Source of the DNA: an uncultured Bacteroides sp.
GTDB taxonomy: Bacteria > Bacteroidota > Bacteroidia > Bacteroidales > Bacteroidaceae
Direction of reading: 5' to 3'
Assembly: GCA_949289295.1 (NCBI GenBank)
Contig: CASENM010000015.1
Coordinates: forward strand, 1-59,763
Length of the DNA stretch: 59,763 nt
Shown here: one piece after another, positions 17,653 through 27,061 of the stretch
Numbering within the stretch: the first letter of the stretch is position 1
How the letters are laid out: every line of letters begins with the position of its first letter
Notes under the pieces: generated by a model
The model's database searches: none
What the model was told of the DNA's origin: nothing
Seen by the model: only the letters and a program-made list of their open reading frames with translations
Translations under genes and position numbers: made by a program

Positions 17653-18219
17653 ATGGATTATAAGGATTTGTTCCGCAAGGTTGTCCGGCTTCTGTCGGCA
17701 CCCGGAAAATTTTGGGATGAAATGGATGGCGAAAGGGGACGGGATGTGCAGATGGGCTTTGTTTATCCGTTGATTGGGCTTTGTGCCTTGACGGAGTTTC
17801 TCGGTGCATTTGTCGGTCATGAAGTGACACCGGAATTTTTCCAGTGGGCTTTGGCGCGTTGCTGTGCAGTAGCTGTCGCTTTGTTCGGCGGATTTTTCCT
17901 GGCTGCTTATCTTTTGGAGAAAGTGAACCGGTCGTGGTTCGGATGCCATGCTTCAAAGGCCGAAGTCCAGATTTTTGTGGGCTATTCCATGGTGGTGACG
18001 CTGGTAGTGAATGTGGTGAGCGGACTTTATTCCATTGTGATTCTGCAGTGGATTCTTCAGCTTTATACAGTGTTTGTCGTGTTTGAAGGAGCACGCCGTT
18101 TTGTAAAGATACCCGACACCCGGCTCACAGTCTATACGCTGGTCGCTTCGTTGTTCGTCCTGCTTTCGCCGACTTTGATAGAATATATTTTTAATGAACT
18201 GACCGTAATTTTGAACTGA
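17653..18219 (+). CDS. Yip1-family inner-membrane protein
   Basis: 188 residues with about five hydrophobic segments (around residues 36-52, 70-90, 110-135, 135-150 and 160-180). The N-terminal [13 protein letters not shown] is typical of the Yip1 domain proteins of bacteria. Function in bacteria is unknown. The stop codon overlaps the smpB start by one base, so the two are translationally coupled. Confidence 0.75.
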   Translation: MDYKDLFRKVVRLLSAPGKFWDEMDGERGRDVQMGFVYPLIGLCALTEFLGAFVGHEVTPEFFQWALARCCAVAVALFGGFFLAAYLLEKVNRSWFGCHASKAEVQIFVGYSMVVTLVVNVVSGLYSIVILQWILQLYTVFVVFEGARRFVKIPDTRLTVYTLVASLFVLLSPTLIEYIFNELTVILN

Positions 18220-18680
18220 TGAAAGAAAAAACGAACAGCAATATCAATATAAAGAACAAACGGGCTTCGTTCGATTATGAGTTTATTGACACTTATACTG
18301 CCGGCATTGTACTGACAGGTACGGAAATCAAGTCAATCCGTCAGGGAAAAGCCAGTCTGGTCGATACCTACTGTTTCTTCTCGAAAGGAGAACTTTGGGT
18401 AAAGAACATGCACATCGCCGAATATTTTTATGGCTCGTACAACAATCATCTGGCACGCCGGGACCGTAAGCTGCTGCTCACGAAAAAAGAGCTTCGCAAG
18501 CTGGAGCGCACTTCGGACGAACCGGGATTCACTATTGTTCCCACTCGTCTGTATATCAATGAAAAGGGATTGGCCAAGGTGGTGATTGCTTTGGCAAAAG
18601 GCAAGAAGCAATATGACAAGCGGCAGGCGTTGAAGGAGAAGGAAGACAAACGGATGATGGACCGTATGTTCAAGCGGTAA
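18219..18680 (+). CDS. smpB: SsrA-binding protein SmpB
   Basis: 153 residues. SmpB binds tmRNA and brings it to stalled ribosomes for trans-translation. The OB-fold core shows the family signature [37 protein letters not shown] and the basic C-terminal tail [16 protein letters not shown], which inserts into the decoding centre. Length is normal for the family. No ssrA gene was recognised in this window. Confidence 0.97.
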   Translation: MKEKTNSNINIKNKRASFDYEFIDTYTAGIVLTGTEIKSIRQGKASLVDTYCFFSKGELWVKNMHIAEYFYGSYNNHLARRDRKLLLTKKELRKLERTSDEPGFTIVPTRLYINEKGLAKVVIALAKGKKQYDKRQALKEKEDKRMMDRMFKR

Positions 18681-18715
18681 GGACTGACGTGATGAAATCC
18701 AATATATTGAGGATG

Positions 18716-21466
18716 ATGAAAACAATTCAAGAGCAGATAAACAGTCGTATTCTGGTGCTCGACGGAGCGATGGGTACGATGATTCAGCAATATAATCTGT
18801 CGGAAGCAGATTTCCGTGGAGAACGTTTCAAGAATATATCCGGAACGATGAAGGGGAACAATGATATTCTGTGTCTGACCCGTCCGGATGTGATTGAAGA
18901 AATTCACCGCAAATATCTGGAGGCCGGTGCGGACATTATCGAGACCAATACTTTCAATGCCACCTCAGTGTCGATGGCAGACTATCATACGGAAGCTTTC
19001 TGCCGTGAAATCAATCTGGAGGCCGCCCGTCTGGCGCGCCGGGTAGCGGACGAGTTTACTTCCCGTACTCCTGAAAAGCCACGTTTTGTAGCCGGTTCGG
19101 TGGGGCCTACCAACAAAACCTGTTCAATGAGCCCGGATGTCAACAATCCGGCTTTCCGCGTGCTGACTTTCGATGATTTGCGCGAAGCTTATATCGTGCA
19201 GATGGAGGCTTTGCTGGAGGGAGGAGTGGATGCTCTTTTGATAGAAACCATTTTCGACACGTTGAATGCGAAGGCGGCTGTCTCCGCGGCCGAGACCGCG
19301 ATGAGGAAAACAGGCCGGAAGGTGCCTTTGATGCTTTCAGTGACAGTGGCGGATACGGGGGGCCGCACTTTGTCGGGGCAGACGTTGGACGCGTTTCTCG
19401 CTTCGGTGCAACATGCCGATATTTTTTCTGTGGGTCTGAATTGTTCGTTCGGCGCGCGTCAGTTGAAGCCGTTTCTGGAGCAGTTGGCTCGCCGTGCTCC
19501 CTATTATATCAGTGCTTATCCGAATGCCGGACTTCCCAATACTTTGGGTGAGTATGACCAGACTCCCGAGGAGATGGCTGCAGAGGTGAAGGAGTATGTG
19601 GAAGAGGGATTGGTAAACATAATCGGAGGATGTTGTGGGACAACTGAAAAATATATTGCCGCTTATCAGGATCTTGTCAGGGATGCGCGTCCGCATGTGC
19701 CGGCGGAAAAGCCGGAATATATGTGGCTCTCCGGTCTGGACTTACTGGAAGTGACTCCTGAGATTAATTTCGTGAATATCGGTGAGCGTTGCAATGTAGC
19801 CGGTTCGCGCAAGTTCCTTCGCCTGATCAGTGAGAAGAAATACGATGAGGCTTTGTCCGTCGCACGCAAGCAGGTAGACGACGGAGCTCAGATTCTTGAC
19901 ATCAATATGGATGACGGCTTGTTGGATGCGGCCGGTGAAATGACGAACTTTCTGAGCCTGCTGGCATCTGAACCTGAGATTGCACGAGTGCCCGTGATGA
20001 TTGACTCGTCGAAATGGGACGTTGTCCGGGCAGGATTGAAGTGTGTGCAGGGAAAATGTGTAGTCAACTCCATTTCGCTGAAAGAAGGTGAAGAAGTGTT
20101 TTTGAGTCATGCTCTCGAAATCCAGCGGATGGGGGCGGCTGTAGTGGTCATGGCTTTCGACGAGCAAGGACAGGCGGATACGTACGAGCGGAAGATACAG
20201 GTTTGTGCCCGTGCATATCGTTTGCTGGTAGACAAACTTGCCTTCAATCCGGCGGACATCATTTTCGACCCGAATGTGTTGGCTGTGGCGACCGGTATGG
20301 AGGAACACGACAACTATGCGGTAGATTTCATCAAGGCGGCAGGATGGATCCGGAAGCATTTGCCCGGTGCGCATGTGAGCGGAGGGGTAAGTAACCTGTC
20401 GTTTTCGTTCCGGGGCAACAACTATATCCGTGAGGCTATGCATGCCGTGTTTCTCTATCATGCTATCCGTGAGGGGATGGATATGGGCATTGTCAATCCG
20501 GGCACGTCCGTGCTTTATACCGATATCCCTGCCGATACGCTGGAATGCATCGAGGATGTCGTGCTGAACCGCCGGCCGGATGCTGCGGAGCGTCTGATAG
20601 AAATGGCTGAACGTTTGAAGGCGGAAAAAAACAGTGCGGGAGAGCAGGACAAGACGGCCCGTCTGGCTTGGCGTGAGGGGACATCGGTGGAGGAGCGTCT
20701 GCAATATGCGCTGGTGAAAGGTGTGTCCGATTATCTGGAGGAGGATCTCCATGAGGCCCTGACAAAATACTCCGATGCGGTGGATATTATCGGAGGTCCG
20801 CTGATGGGAGGCATGAATCAGGTAGGTGAACTGTTCGGTTCCGGAAAGATGTTTCTTCCTCAGGTAGTGAAAACGGCACGTACGATGAAGAAGGCGGTGG
20901 CCGTGTTGCAGCCGTTCATTGAAGCGGAAAAAGAGGATGGGGCTCAGAAGGCCGGTAAGGTATTGGTGGCCACTGTGAAAGGGGATGTGCACGATATAGG
21001 CAAGAATATCGTGTCGGTGGTGATGGCCTGCAACAATTATGAGATTATTGACCTGGGGGTGATGGTGCCGGCGGAAACGATTGTGGAGACGGCTGTCCGT
21101 GAGCATGTGGACATTGTCGGGTTGAGCGGACTGATAACACCCTCTCTGGAGGAAATGGTGCATGTGGTTGCGGAGATGCGGCGCGCAGGTCTCCGCATCC
21201 CTGTAATGATTGGCGGTGCCACAACTTCCAAATTACATACAGCCTTGAAGATTGCACCGGCCTATGACGGTCCTGTGGTGCATTTGAAAGACGCCTCGCA
21301 GAATGCGCCGGTGGCGGCACGATTGTTGAATCCCGGCCTGCGGGATGAGTTCGTGAGGACATTGGAGGCGGAATACGAGGAGCTGAGGAAAAAGAAGGAG
21401 GCCGAACCCGTAAAGACCGTTTCATTGGAGGAGGCACGGAAGAATAAGCTGAATCTGTGGGGTTGA
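18716..21466 (+). CDS. metH: Cobalamin-dependent methionine synthase MetH, without reactivation domain
   Basis: 916 residues from ATG 18716 (18692 is an alternative). Transfers a methyl group from methyltetrahydrofolate to homocysteine through methylcobalamin. Domains in order: homocysteine/Zn domain (LVLDGAMGTMIQ, VGLNCSFG and IIGGCCGTTEKY with the Zn cysteines), pterin-binding domain (NIGERCNVAGSRKF), cobalamin cap and B12-binding domain (GDVHDIGKNIV, whose His is the cobalt ligand). The protein ends at LNLWG right after the B12 domain, whereas full-length MetH continues some 300 residues with an AdoMet-binding activation domain; that domain is absent and the end is a normal stop. A separate activator may exist elsewhere. 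The B12 uptake operon lies about 5 kb downstream. Confidence 0.95.
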   Translation: MKTIQEQINSRILVLDGAMGTMIQQYNLSEADFRGERFKNISGTMKGNNDILCLTRPDVIEEIHRKYLEAGADIIETNTFNATSVSMADYHTEAFCREINLEAARLARRVADEFTSRTPEKPRFVAGSVGPTNKTCSMSPDVNNPAFRVLTFDDLREAYIVQMEALLEGGVDALLIETIFDTLNAKAAVSAAETAMRKTGRKVPLMLSVTVADTGGRTLSGQTLDAFLASVQHADIFSVGLNCSFGARQLKPFLEQLARRAPYYISAYPNAGLPNTLGEYDQTPEEMAAEVKEYVEEGLVNIIGGCCGTTEKYIAAYQDLVRDARPHVPAEKPEYMWLSGLDLLEVTPEINFVNIGERCNVAGSRKFLRLISEKKYDEALSVARKQVDDGAQILDINMDDGLLDAAGEMTNFLSLLASEPEIARVPVMIDSSKWDVVRAGLKCVQGKCVVNSISLKEGEEVFLSHALEIQRMGAAVVVMAFDEQGQADTYERKIQVCARAYRLLVDKLAFNPADIIFDPNVLAVATGMEEHDNYAVDFIKAAGWIRKHLPGAHVSGGVSNLSFSFRGNNYIREAMHAVFLYHAIREGMDMGIVNPGTSVLYTDIPADTLECIEDVVLNRRPDAAERLIEMAERLKAEKNSAGEQDKTARLAWREGTSVEERLQYALVKGVSDYLEEDLHEALTKYSDAVDIIGGPLMGGMNQVGELFGSGKMFLPQVVKTARTMKKAVAVLQPFIEAEKEDGAQKAGKVLVATVKGDVHDIGKNIVSVVMACNNYEIIDLGVMVPAETIVETAVREHVDIVGLSGLITPSLEEMVHVVAEMRRAGLRIPVMIGGATTSKLHTALKIAPAYDGPVVHLKDASQNAPVAARLLNPGLRDEFVRTLEAEYEELRKKKEAEPVKTVSLEEARKNKLNLWG

Positions 21467-21488
21467 AATCTTAAAATGCTATATATTT

Positions 21489-22151
21489 ATGAACGTACAG
21501 ATAGAAGAAGGATGGAAACAGGCTTTGGCACCGGAATTTGAGAAGCCTTATTTTAAGGAACTGACCGATTTTGTCAGGCAGGAATATCATACGACAACGG
21601 TTTATCCTCCCGGAAAACTGATATTCAATGCGTTTGACCTTTGTCCTTTTGACAAGGTGAAGGTGGTGATTATCGGTCAGGATCCATATCATGGACCGGG
21701 ACAGGCGCACGGATTATGCTTTTCTGTAAACGACGGGGTTCCGTTCCCTCCTTCCCTTCAGAATATATTCAAGGAAATACATGATGATTTAGGCACGCCG
21801 GTTCCTGCAAGCGGCAATCTGACCCGTTGGGCGCGGCAAGGGGTTTTGCTGTTGAACGCCACACTGACGGTGCGTGCTCATCAGGCTGGCTCTCATCAAG
21901 GGAAAGGATGGGAGACATTTACTGATGCGGCTATCCGGGTGCTGGCAGACAGTCGGGAACATCTGGTGTTTATCTTGTGGGGTTCGTATGCGCAGAAAAA
22001 AGGGGCGTTTATTGACCGGCAGAAACATTTGGTGCTGACCTCCGTGCACCCGTCTCCACTCTCGGCCTATCATGGCTTTTTCGGGAACAAACATTTCAGC
22101 CGTGCGAATGCTTATCTGGTGGAGCATGGCGAGGCTCCGATTCAGTGGTAG
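21489..22151 (+). CDS. ung: Uracil-DNA glycosylase, family 1
   Basis: 220 residues. Removes uracil from DNA as the first step of base excision repair. Hallmarks are VVIIGQDPYHGPGQAHGLCFSV (catalytic Asp in GQDPYHG), the proline-rich FPPSLQNIFKEI, GVLLLNATLTV and the C-terminal HPSPLSAYHGFFG with the catalytic His. Length is normal. It follows metH by 22 bases and ends the plus-strand run. Confidence 0.97.
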   Translation: MNVQIEEGWKQALAPEFEKPYFKELTDFVRQEYHTTTVYPPGKLIFNAFDLCPFDKVKVVIIGQDPYHGPGQAHGLCFSVNDGVPFPPSLQNIFKEIHDDLGTPVPASGNLTRWARQGVLLLNATLTVRAHQAGSHQGKGWETFTDAAIRVLADSREHLVFILWGSYAQKKGAFIDRQKHLVLTSVHPSPLSAYHGFFGNKHFSRANAYLVEHGEAPIQW

Positions 22152-22170
22152 TTTGTTTCTTCATGAAAAA

Positions 22171-22211
22171 CACAAAGGCACAGTGTTTCTTTCAATCTCT
22201 GTGCCTTCGTG
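22171..22211 (+). terminator. Hairpin between convergent ung and asnA
   Basis: CACAAAGGCACAG pairs with CTGTGCCTTCGTG with one mismatch. There is no clear T run, so termination is only inferred from its convergent position. Confidence 0.5.
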
Positions 22212-22241
22212 TCTCTTGTGTTCATTTCATATGGAATCACG

Positions 22242-23282
22242 TTAAATAAGCTGCATGCCTAGCTTTTCGCATTCCTGGCGCATTTCTTCGGGCCAGATGC
22301 TTGCCTGGATTTCTCCGATATGGGCTTTTTTCAGATAAAGCATACACAGGCGTGACTGTCCGATACCTCCGCCGATGGTGAGTGGCAGAGTGCCTTCCAG
22401 CAGACGTCGGTGGAAATAGAGTTTGGCGCGTTCTTCTTTATTAGCCAGTTTCAATTGCTTTACCATGGCTTCTTTGTCCACGCGGATACCCATGGACGAG
22501 ATTTCAAATGCACGTCCCAGTACGCTGTTCCACACCATCAGGTCGCCGTTCAGTCCGGGCAGTCCTGTCTGTGGGTCAATGGTTGTGTAGTCATCATAGT
22601 CGGGGGCGCGCATATCGTGCGGTTGTCCGTTGCTCAGTTTGGCTCCGATGCCGATGATGAATACTGCTCCATAACGTTCTGTAATCAGATTCTCACGTTC
22701 TTTTGCCGTTTTGTCAGGATACATCTGTAGCAGTTCTTCCGAGTGGATGAAGTGGATGTCGTGTGCCAGAAAAGAAGTGATTTGCGGATACATCTCGCAA
22801 ATCATGTATTCTGTGCGGCGCATGGCCGAATAGATGCGTGTTACGATGCTTTTCAGAAATTCCACGGTGCGCTGTTCGGGAGTGATGACCCGTTCCCAGT
22901 CCCACTGGTCTACATAGAGAGAGTGCAGGTTGCCTAATTCTTCATCGGCCCGGATGGCATTCATGTCGGTATAGATGCCGTATCCTGGTTCTATGTGATA
23001 GTCGGCCAGTGTCAGCCGTTTCCATTTTGCCAGCGAGTGGACCACTTCCGCCTCTCTGTCACCCAAGTCCTTGATAGGGAATGACACCGGGCGTTCCGTT
23101 CCGTTCAGGTCATCGTTGATACCCATGCCTTTCAGTACGAAAAGTGGAGCGGTCACACGTCGCAGACGGAGCTCGGACGAGAGGTTCTGCTGGAAAAACT
23201 CCTTTATCTGTTTGATGCCCAACTCGGTTTGTTTCATGTCGAGCAATGGCTTGTAATCAGTTGGTTTTATAAGATAACTCAT
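22242..23282 (-). CDS. asnA: Aspartate-ammonia ligase AsnA
   Basis: 346 residues from the ATG at 23282 (MSYLIKPTDYKP); the frame is open upstream without family similarity. Makes asparagine from aspartate, ammonia and ATP; it has a class II aminoacyl-tRNA synthetase-like fold. Visible family motifs include LRLRRVTAPLFV, NGTERPVSFPI, VVHSLAKWKRL, YGIYTDMNAIRADE and the C-terminal GGGIGQSRLCMLYLKKAHIGEIQ. A -7 box lies at 23313-23320. Confidence 0.95.
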   Translation of the reverse strand: MSYLIKPTDYKPLLDMKQTELGIKQIKEFFQQNLSSELRLRRVTAPLFVLKGMGINDDLNGTERPVSFPIKDLGDREAEVVHSLAKWKRLTLADYHIEPGYGIYTDMNAIRADEELGNLHSLYVDQWDWERVITPEQRTVEFLKSIVTRIYSAMRRTEYMICEMYPQITSFLAHDIHFIHSEELLQMYPDKTAKERENLITERYGAVFIIGIGAKLSNGQPHDMRAPDYDDYTTIDPQTGLPGLNGDLMVWNSVLGRAFEISSMGIRVDKEAMVKQLKLANKEERAKLYFHRRLLEGTLPLTIGGGIGQSRLCMLYLKKAHIGEIQASIWPEEMRQECEKLGMQLI

Positions 23283-23312
23283 AAGTTTTGTTGTTTGATT
23301 TAAATTGTCTGG

Positions 23313-23320
23313 CAAAGATA
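23313..23320 (-). promoter_or_regulatory. -7 box of asnA
   Basis: CAAAGATA on the plus strand reads TATCTTTG on the coding strand, 31 bases before the start codon. Confidence 0.55.
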
Positions 23321-23471
23321 GTTTAATTTTGTAAATGTGCAATGAATTTGCTTGAAAACTTAGCAATATGATTGATAAATTATGTAGATAATGTTATTTT
23401 GAAAGGATGGCGGATTCGTTGTCATAGAGCAGGAGGATGAAAGATAGACAATGGGTCTGGAGAAAAGCGAA

Positions 23472-23518
23472 AAAACGCCTGGACGTTTGGAGTGGAATGA
23501 AACGTCCAGGCGTTTTTT
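23472..23518 (-). terminator. Repeat-derived hairpin terminator after the dTDP-glucose dehydratase gene
   Basis: AAAACGCCTGGACGTTT and AAACGTCCAGGCGTTTT are reverse complements, forming a stem of about 17 bp with a loop of 11 bases and A/T runs on both sides, so it can terminate on the minus strand. Both arms have the AAACG-N6-CGTTT form of the 22-bp repeat family seen at 15983, 33707 and 52241. Confidence 0.8.
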
Positions 23519-23551
23519 ATAGCCTCTGCCGGATTTCGACAAATTTATGTG

Positions 23552-24691
23552 TCAGCGGTTTTTATACATGTTCTCATAATAGTTTTGGTAGTCACCGCTT
23601 GTGACATTCTTTACCCAATTCTGATTGTCCAGATACCATTTGATGGTTTTTATGATTCCATCCTCAAATTTCGTTTCCGGATACCAGCCCAATTCGTTTT
23701 TAATTTTTGTCGGGTCGATGGCGTAACGTTGGTCATGTCCGAGACGGTCTTTTACAAATGTAATCAGTGAATCGTTGATCCAGTCGATGCAAATTTGTCC
23801 GTCGGGACCGATTTCCTTTTTCTTCAATACTTTGCGGTAGTCCGGATTCTCTGTCATCAGTTGCCGGATGGTAGCGATGGTGAGCTTCACGATTTCGATA
23901 TTCTGTTTTTCATTATGCCCCCCTACATTGTAGATTTCCCCGTTCTTCCCATGCCGGACAACCATGTCGATGGCTTTACAATGGTCTTCTACATACAGCC
24001 AGTCGCGGACGTTGGTTCCGTTGCCATATACAGGCAAACGCTTTCCTTCCAGAATATTCTTGATAATCAATGGAATCAGCTTTTCAGGGAAGTGGTACGG
24101 CCCGTAGTTGTTTGAACAGCGGGTAATGGTGACGGGCATCTTATAGGTGTCCCGATATGCCAGGACAATCAAATCCGCGCTGGCTTTTGATGCACTGTAT
24201 GGGCTGTGGGGGCAGATGGGGGTTTCTTCTGTGAAGAAACCTTCTTCTCCTAGTGAGCCGTACACCTCATCCGTTGAAACCTGATGGTAACGCACCCCCT
24301 TTCTCCATGTAGGATATCCATTTTCGTCTTTTCCTGTCACCCATGCCCGTTTTGCGGCATCGAGCAGATTTTGGGTACCTAGAATGTTGGTCTGCAAGAA
24401 CAGTTGTGGCTCTTCGATGCTGCGGTCTACATGACTTTCGGCCGCAAAGTTTATGATGTAGTCGAATTTGTATTCAGCGAACAGCTGGTCGGCTAGATTA
24501 CGGTCGCAGATGTTTCCTTTTACGAAGTAACAACGTTCGTTGTCTATGTCACCGGCGATAGTTTCCAGATTGCCGGCATAAGTCAATACGTCAAGAACTA
24601 CCAGTTTGATATCGTCATATTTGGCCAAGATATATTTGATATAATTGGCCCCGATAAATCCGGCAGCTCCTGTCACTAAGTATGTCTTCAT
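23552..24691 (-). CDS. rfbB: dTDP-glucose 4,6-dehydratase
   Basis: 379 residues from ATG 24691 (a second ATG at 24694 is adjacent). Converts dTDP-glucose to the 4-keto-6-deoxy sugar, the branch point to dTDP-rhamnose and related surface sugars. It is an extended SDR enzyme: nucleotide-binding TGAAGFIGANYIKYIL, catalytic STDEVYGSLG (Thr-Asp-Glu) and YSASKASADLIV (Tyr-x3-Lys), then CSNNYGPYHFPEKLIPL. The rest of the rml pathway is not adjacent. Confidence 0.95.
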   Translation of the reverse strand: MKTYLVTGAAGFIGANYIKYILAKYDDIKLVVLDVLTYAGNLETIAGDIDNERCYFVKGNICDRNLADQLFAEYKFDYIINFAAESHVDRSIEEPQLFLQTNILGTQNLLDAAKRAWVTGKDENGYPTWRKGVRYHQVSTDEVYGSLGEEGFFTEETPICPHSPYSASKASADLIVLAYRDTYKMPVTITRCSNNYGPYHFPEKLIPLIIKNILEGKRLPVYGNGTNVRDWLYVEDHCKAIDMVVRHGKNGEIYNVGGHNEKQNIEIVKLTIATIRQLMTENPDYRKVLKKKEIGPDGQICIDWINDSLITFVKDRLGHDQRYAIDPTKIKNELGWYPETKFEDGIIKTIKWYLDNQNWVKNVTSGDYQNYYENMYKNR

Positions 24692-24753
24692 CATTCGGAT
24701 TATTTTTATTTGAGCGCAAATTTCGTAAAGTTTTTTGAATGCGGCAAGTTTTT

Positions 24754-25251
24754 TTATTTTTTATCATTTAACTCAATGACCTCCAAATCGTAGAAGTTTC
24801 CTTCATTTATTGTGAACCGTACGAGTGTGCGCACTGTGTGGAAACCATATTTTCCTGCCGCACCGGGATTGATATGAAGGAGTCCGAGCGTTTTGTCATA
24901 CTTTATCTTCAAGATATGCGAATGTCCGCTGATGAACAGTTTCGGGGGGTGTACCAGAATCTGTCCTCGTATTGAGGGGTCATATTTCCCGGGATAGCCT
25001 CCGATATGCTTCATCAACACGTCTGCTCCGTCTGCCGTAAAGCGGTCGGATTCTGGATAACGGATTCGGATGTCTTGCCCGTCTATATTTCCATAGACGG
25101 CCCGGAAGGGACGGAACGTGGCGAGGCGTTCGGCCAGTTCGAGTGAACCGATGTCGCCTGCATGCCAGATTTCGTCGCAGCTTTCAAAATGTTTCAGATA
25201 GCGTTCGTCCCAATAGCCGTGGGTATCTGAGAGTAATCCTATTCTGAGCAT
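24754..25251 (-). CDS. YfcE/MJ0936-type metallophosphoesterase
   Basis: 165 residues, cytoplasmic. Metal-binding motifs of calcineurin-like phosphoesterases are complete: SDTHGYWD, HAGDIGS, VYGNID and SGHSHILK. Small enzymes of this type act as phosphodiesterases on small or cyclic substrates; the natural substrate here is unknown. The start overlaps the end of the antiporter gene by 13 bases, which implies co-transcription and coupling. Confidence 0.9.
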   Translation of the reverse strand: MLRIGLLSDTHGYWDERYLKHFESCDEIWHAGDIGSLELAERLATFRPFRAVYGNIDGQDIRIRYPESDRFTADGADVLMKHIGGYPGKYDPSIRGQILVHPPKLFISGHSHILKIKYDKTLGLLHINPGAAGKYGFHTVRTLVRFTINEGNFYDLEVIELNDKK

Positions 25252-26705
25252 GATTGCCTTTTTTTATTTTCGGAAATGAGCAGCAGTTTATCGCCAGGGT
25301 GTAGTTCGATTTGTCCGTTCGGGATGATAAATTCTTTGTCGCGCTTTACGAGCATCACCAATGTCCCTTTCGGCAGTTTCATGTCGGCCAGACGGTTGCC
25401 GTGGCGCAACATGTCTTCAGTGAGAGTCAGATCGTTGAGCCGGGTGTCTATTTCATCGGGAAGTTCTACGCCGAATTCGTTGCCTTCTTTGGAGGCCGGA
25501 AGGTCCAGATGAAGCATACGTGCGGATTTGGCGATGGTCATCCCTTGGATTATCAGAGAAAGCAGGGTGATGAAGAAAACGATGTTGAACAGTTGCTGTG
25601 AACCTTCTATTTCTGCCAGTACGGGGTAGGTGGCGAATATGATAGGGACAGCTCCCCGCAGTCCTACCCACGACACAAAGAGGCGGGCTTTGTTTGTGAG
25701 GTTGCGGAACGGAAGCAGGCAGATAAATACGCTGACCGGACGTGCAACAAGAATCATGAATATGCCGATTAGCATGGCCACAGCTGCAATGTCAAGCATT
25801 TCGTGCGGGTTGACCAGCAATCCTAATGTGAGGAATACGATGATTTGGAACAGCCAGGTCAGTCCGTTCATGAACGTATTGATTTCTTTCCGGAAAGTAA
25901 GTCTGGCATTTCCTACGATTACTCCCATGACATATACGGCCAGATAACCGTTGCCCTTCAGTTGGTCGGTGACGGTAAATGTGATGAAAACAATGCTCAG
26001 AAGCAGGATGGGATAGAGTGAACTGTTTGACAGATTGATTCGGTTGACCAGCCATACGGCAAAATGTCCGGCGGCAAATCCGATGATTCCGCCGAAAAAG
26101 AACTGGATGAGAAGGTCTTTCCCGATAATCAGGAAATCGAAGTCATTGCCGCTTGAGATGACTTGTATGAGTACGATGGTCAGCATATAGGCCATCGGGT
26201 CATTGCTGCCGCTTTCCAGTTCGAGCATGGGCCGGAGGTTCTGTTTCAGGTTCATGTTTTGCGAACGGAGCAGGTTGAATACGGAGGCCGAATCGGTAGA
26301 CGACATGGTGGCAGCCAGCAGCATGGAAGTGAGTAGAGGTAGCTGGATATTGGTGTGACTCCAGCCTGAAATCCAAAAGATGAACACCCCTGTGAGTATG
26401 GTTGTGAGCAATACTCCAAACGTGGACAGGACAATGCCGGGTTTAAGGACCGGACGGATATCAGCGTATTTGGTATCCATACCACCGGAAAAGAGGATGA
26501 TGCTCAGTGCAATCATTCCTATAAACTGTGCGTCGGAAGCACTGTGGAACTGTAGCCCGAGTCCGTCGCTTCCGAAAAGCATACCGACAATTAGGAAAAG
26601 GAGCAGGGTTGGAATTCCGAAGCGATACCCCGTTTTACTGATGAGTATGCTTGAAAGAATTAAGATAGACCCGATTAAAAGGATGTTTTCTGCAGTAAAA
26701 ATCAT
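25239..26705 (-). CDS. K+/H+ (or Na+/H+) antiporter of the CPA1 family with TrkA-C domain
   Basis: 488 residues. About twelve membrane segments cover residues 1-385, with the antiporter motif LESGSNDPMAYML, where the paired Asn-Asp is expected to carry the proton. Residues about 400-480 form a soluble RCK-C/TrkA-C domain (LPKGTLVMLVKRDKEFIIPNGQIELHPGDKLLLI), as in the NhaP2/CvrA subgroup that exports K+ and controls cytoplasmic pH and volume. Cation choice cannot be read with certainty. Confidence 0.9.
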   Translation of the reverse strand: MIFTAENILLIGSILILSSILISKTGYRFGIPTLLLFLIVGMLFGSDGLGLQFHSASDAQFIGMIALSIILFSGGMDTKYADIRPVLKPGIVLSTFGVLLTTILTGVFIFWISGWSHTNIQLPLLTSMLLAATMSSTDSASVFNLLRSQNMNLKQNLRPMLELESGSNDPMAYMLTIVLIQVISSGNDFDFLIIGKDLLIQFFFGGIIGFAAGHFAVWLVNRINLSNSSLYPILLLSIVFITFTVTDQLKGNGYLAVYVMGVIVGNARLTFRKEINTFMNGLTWLFQIIVFLTLGLLVNPHEMLDIAAVAMLIGIFMILVARPVSVFICLLPFRNLTNKARLFVSWVGLRGAVPIIFATYPVLAEIEGSQQLFNIVFFITLLSLIIQGMTIAKSARMLHLDLPASKEGNEFGVELPDEIDTRLNDLTLTEDMLRHGNRLADMKLPKGTLVMLVKRDKEFIIPNGQIELHPGDKLLLISENKKRQSCSE

Positions 26706-26739
26706 AGGATGCGTTTAAATTTTTGATTTAATTTTTTGA

Positions 26740-26747
26740 CAAAGATA
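26740..26747 (-). promoter_or_regulatory. -7 box of the antiporter gene
   Basis: CAAAGATA on the plus strand reads TATCTTTG on the coding strand, 35 bases upstream of the ATG. It lies back to back with the riboswitch promoter at 26771. Confidence 0.55.
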
Positions 26748-26770
26748 GAAAGAAAAACGAAAAAAACACT

Positions 26771-26778
26771 TATATTTG
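26771..26778 (+). promoter_or_regulatory. -7 box of the cobalamin-controlled btu operon
   Basis: TATATTTG matches the consensus and sits directly in front of the riboswitch. Confidence 0.65.
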
Positions 26779-26785
26779 CCATGTT

Positions 26786-26987
26786 TTGTTCCGTCAGTGC
26801 TTCCAGACAGCGAAGCCGCGGATGAAAAGGGAATCGGGTGAGAATCCCGGACAGTCCCGCTGCTGTGAGCTCCTTAAGAGGTTTGCCCCGTCAGCTACAA
26901 GCCACTGTTTCCTGAAAGCGCATTCGGGAAAACGGGAAGGTTGGGTGATACTGGAGTAAGTCAGAAGACCTGCAAAACGTAACTCGT
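26786..26987 (+). ncRNA. Cobalamin (AdoCbl) riboswitch
   Basis: The leader contains the hallmark series of cobalamin riboswitches: GGGAATCGGGTGAGAATCCC, GGACAGTCCCGCTGCTGTGA, the B12-box region with AAGCCACTG, and a closing GTCAGAAGACCTGC that pairs back toward the 5' side. It sits between a promoter and a B12 uptake operon and would switch expression off when cobalamin is plentiful, probably by controlling access to the start of the first gene, since no terminator stem is obvious. Confidence 0.95.
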
Positions 26988-27061
26988 GCTTGCGTTCTCG
27001 AGGAAAGGGCGGCAAGAATATGTGATACTGCATATGTGTCAATGTATTAAAACTAGATATT

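Noticed and set aside
19742-21163. Long minus-strand frame of 473 codons opposite metH
   Set aside because: Low-complexity, His/Arg-rich translation without family features, fully inside metH, which has clear domain motifs.
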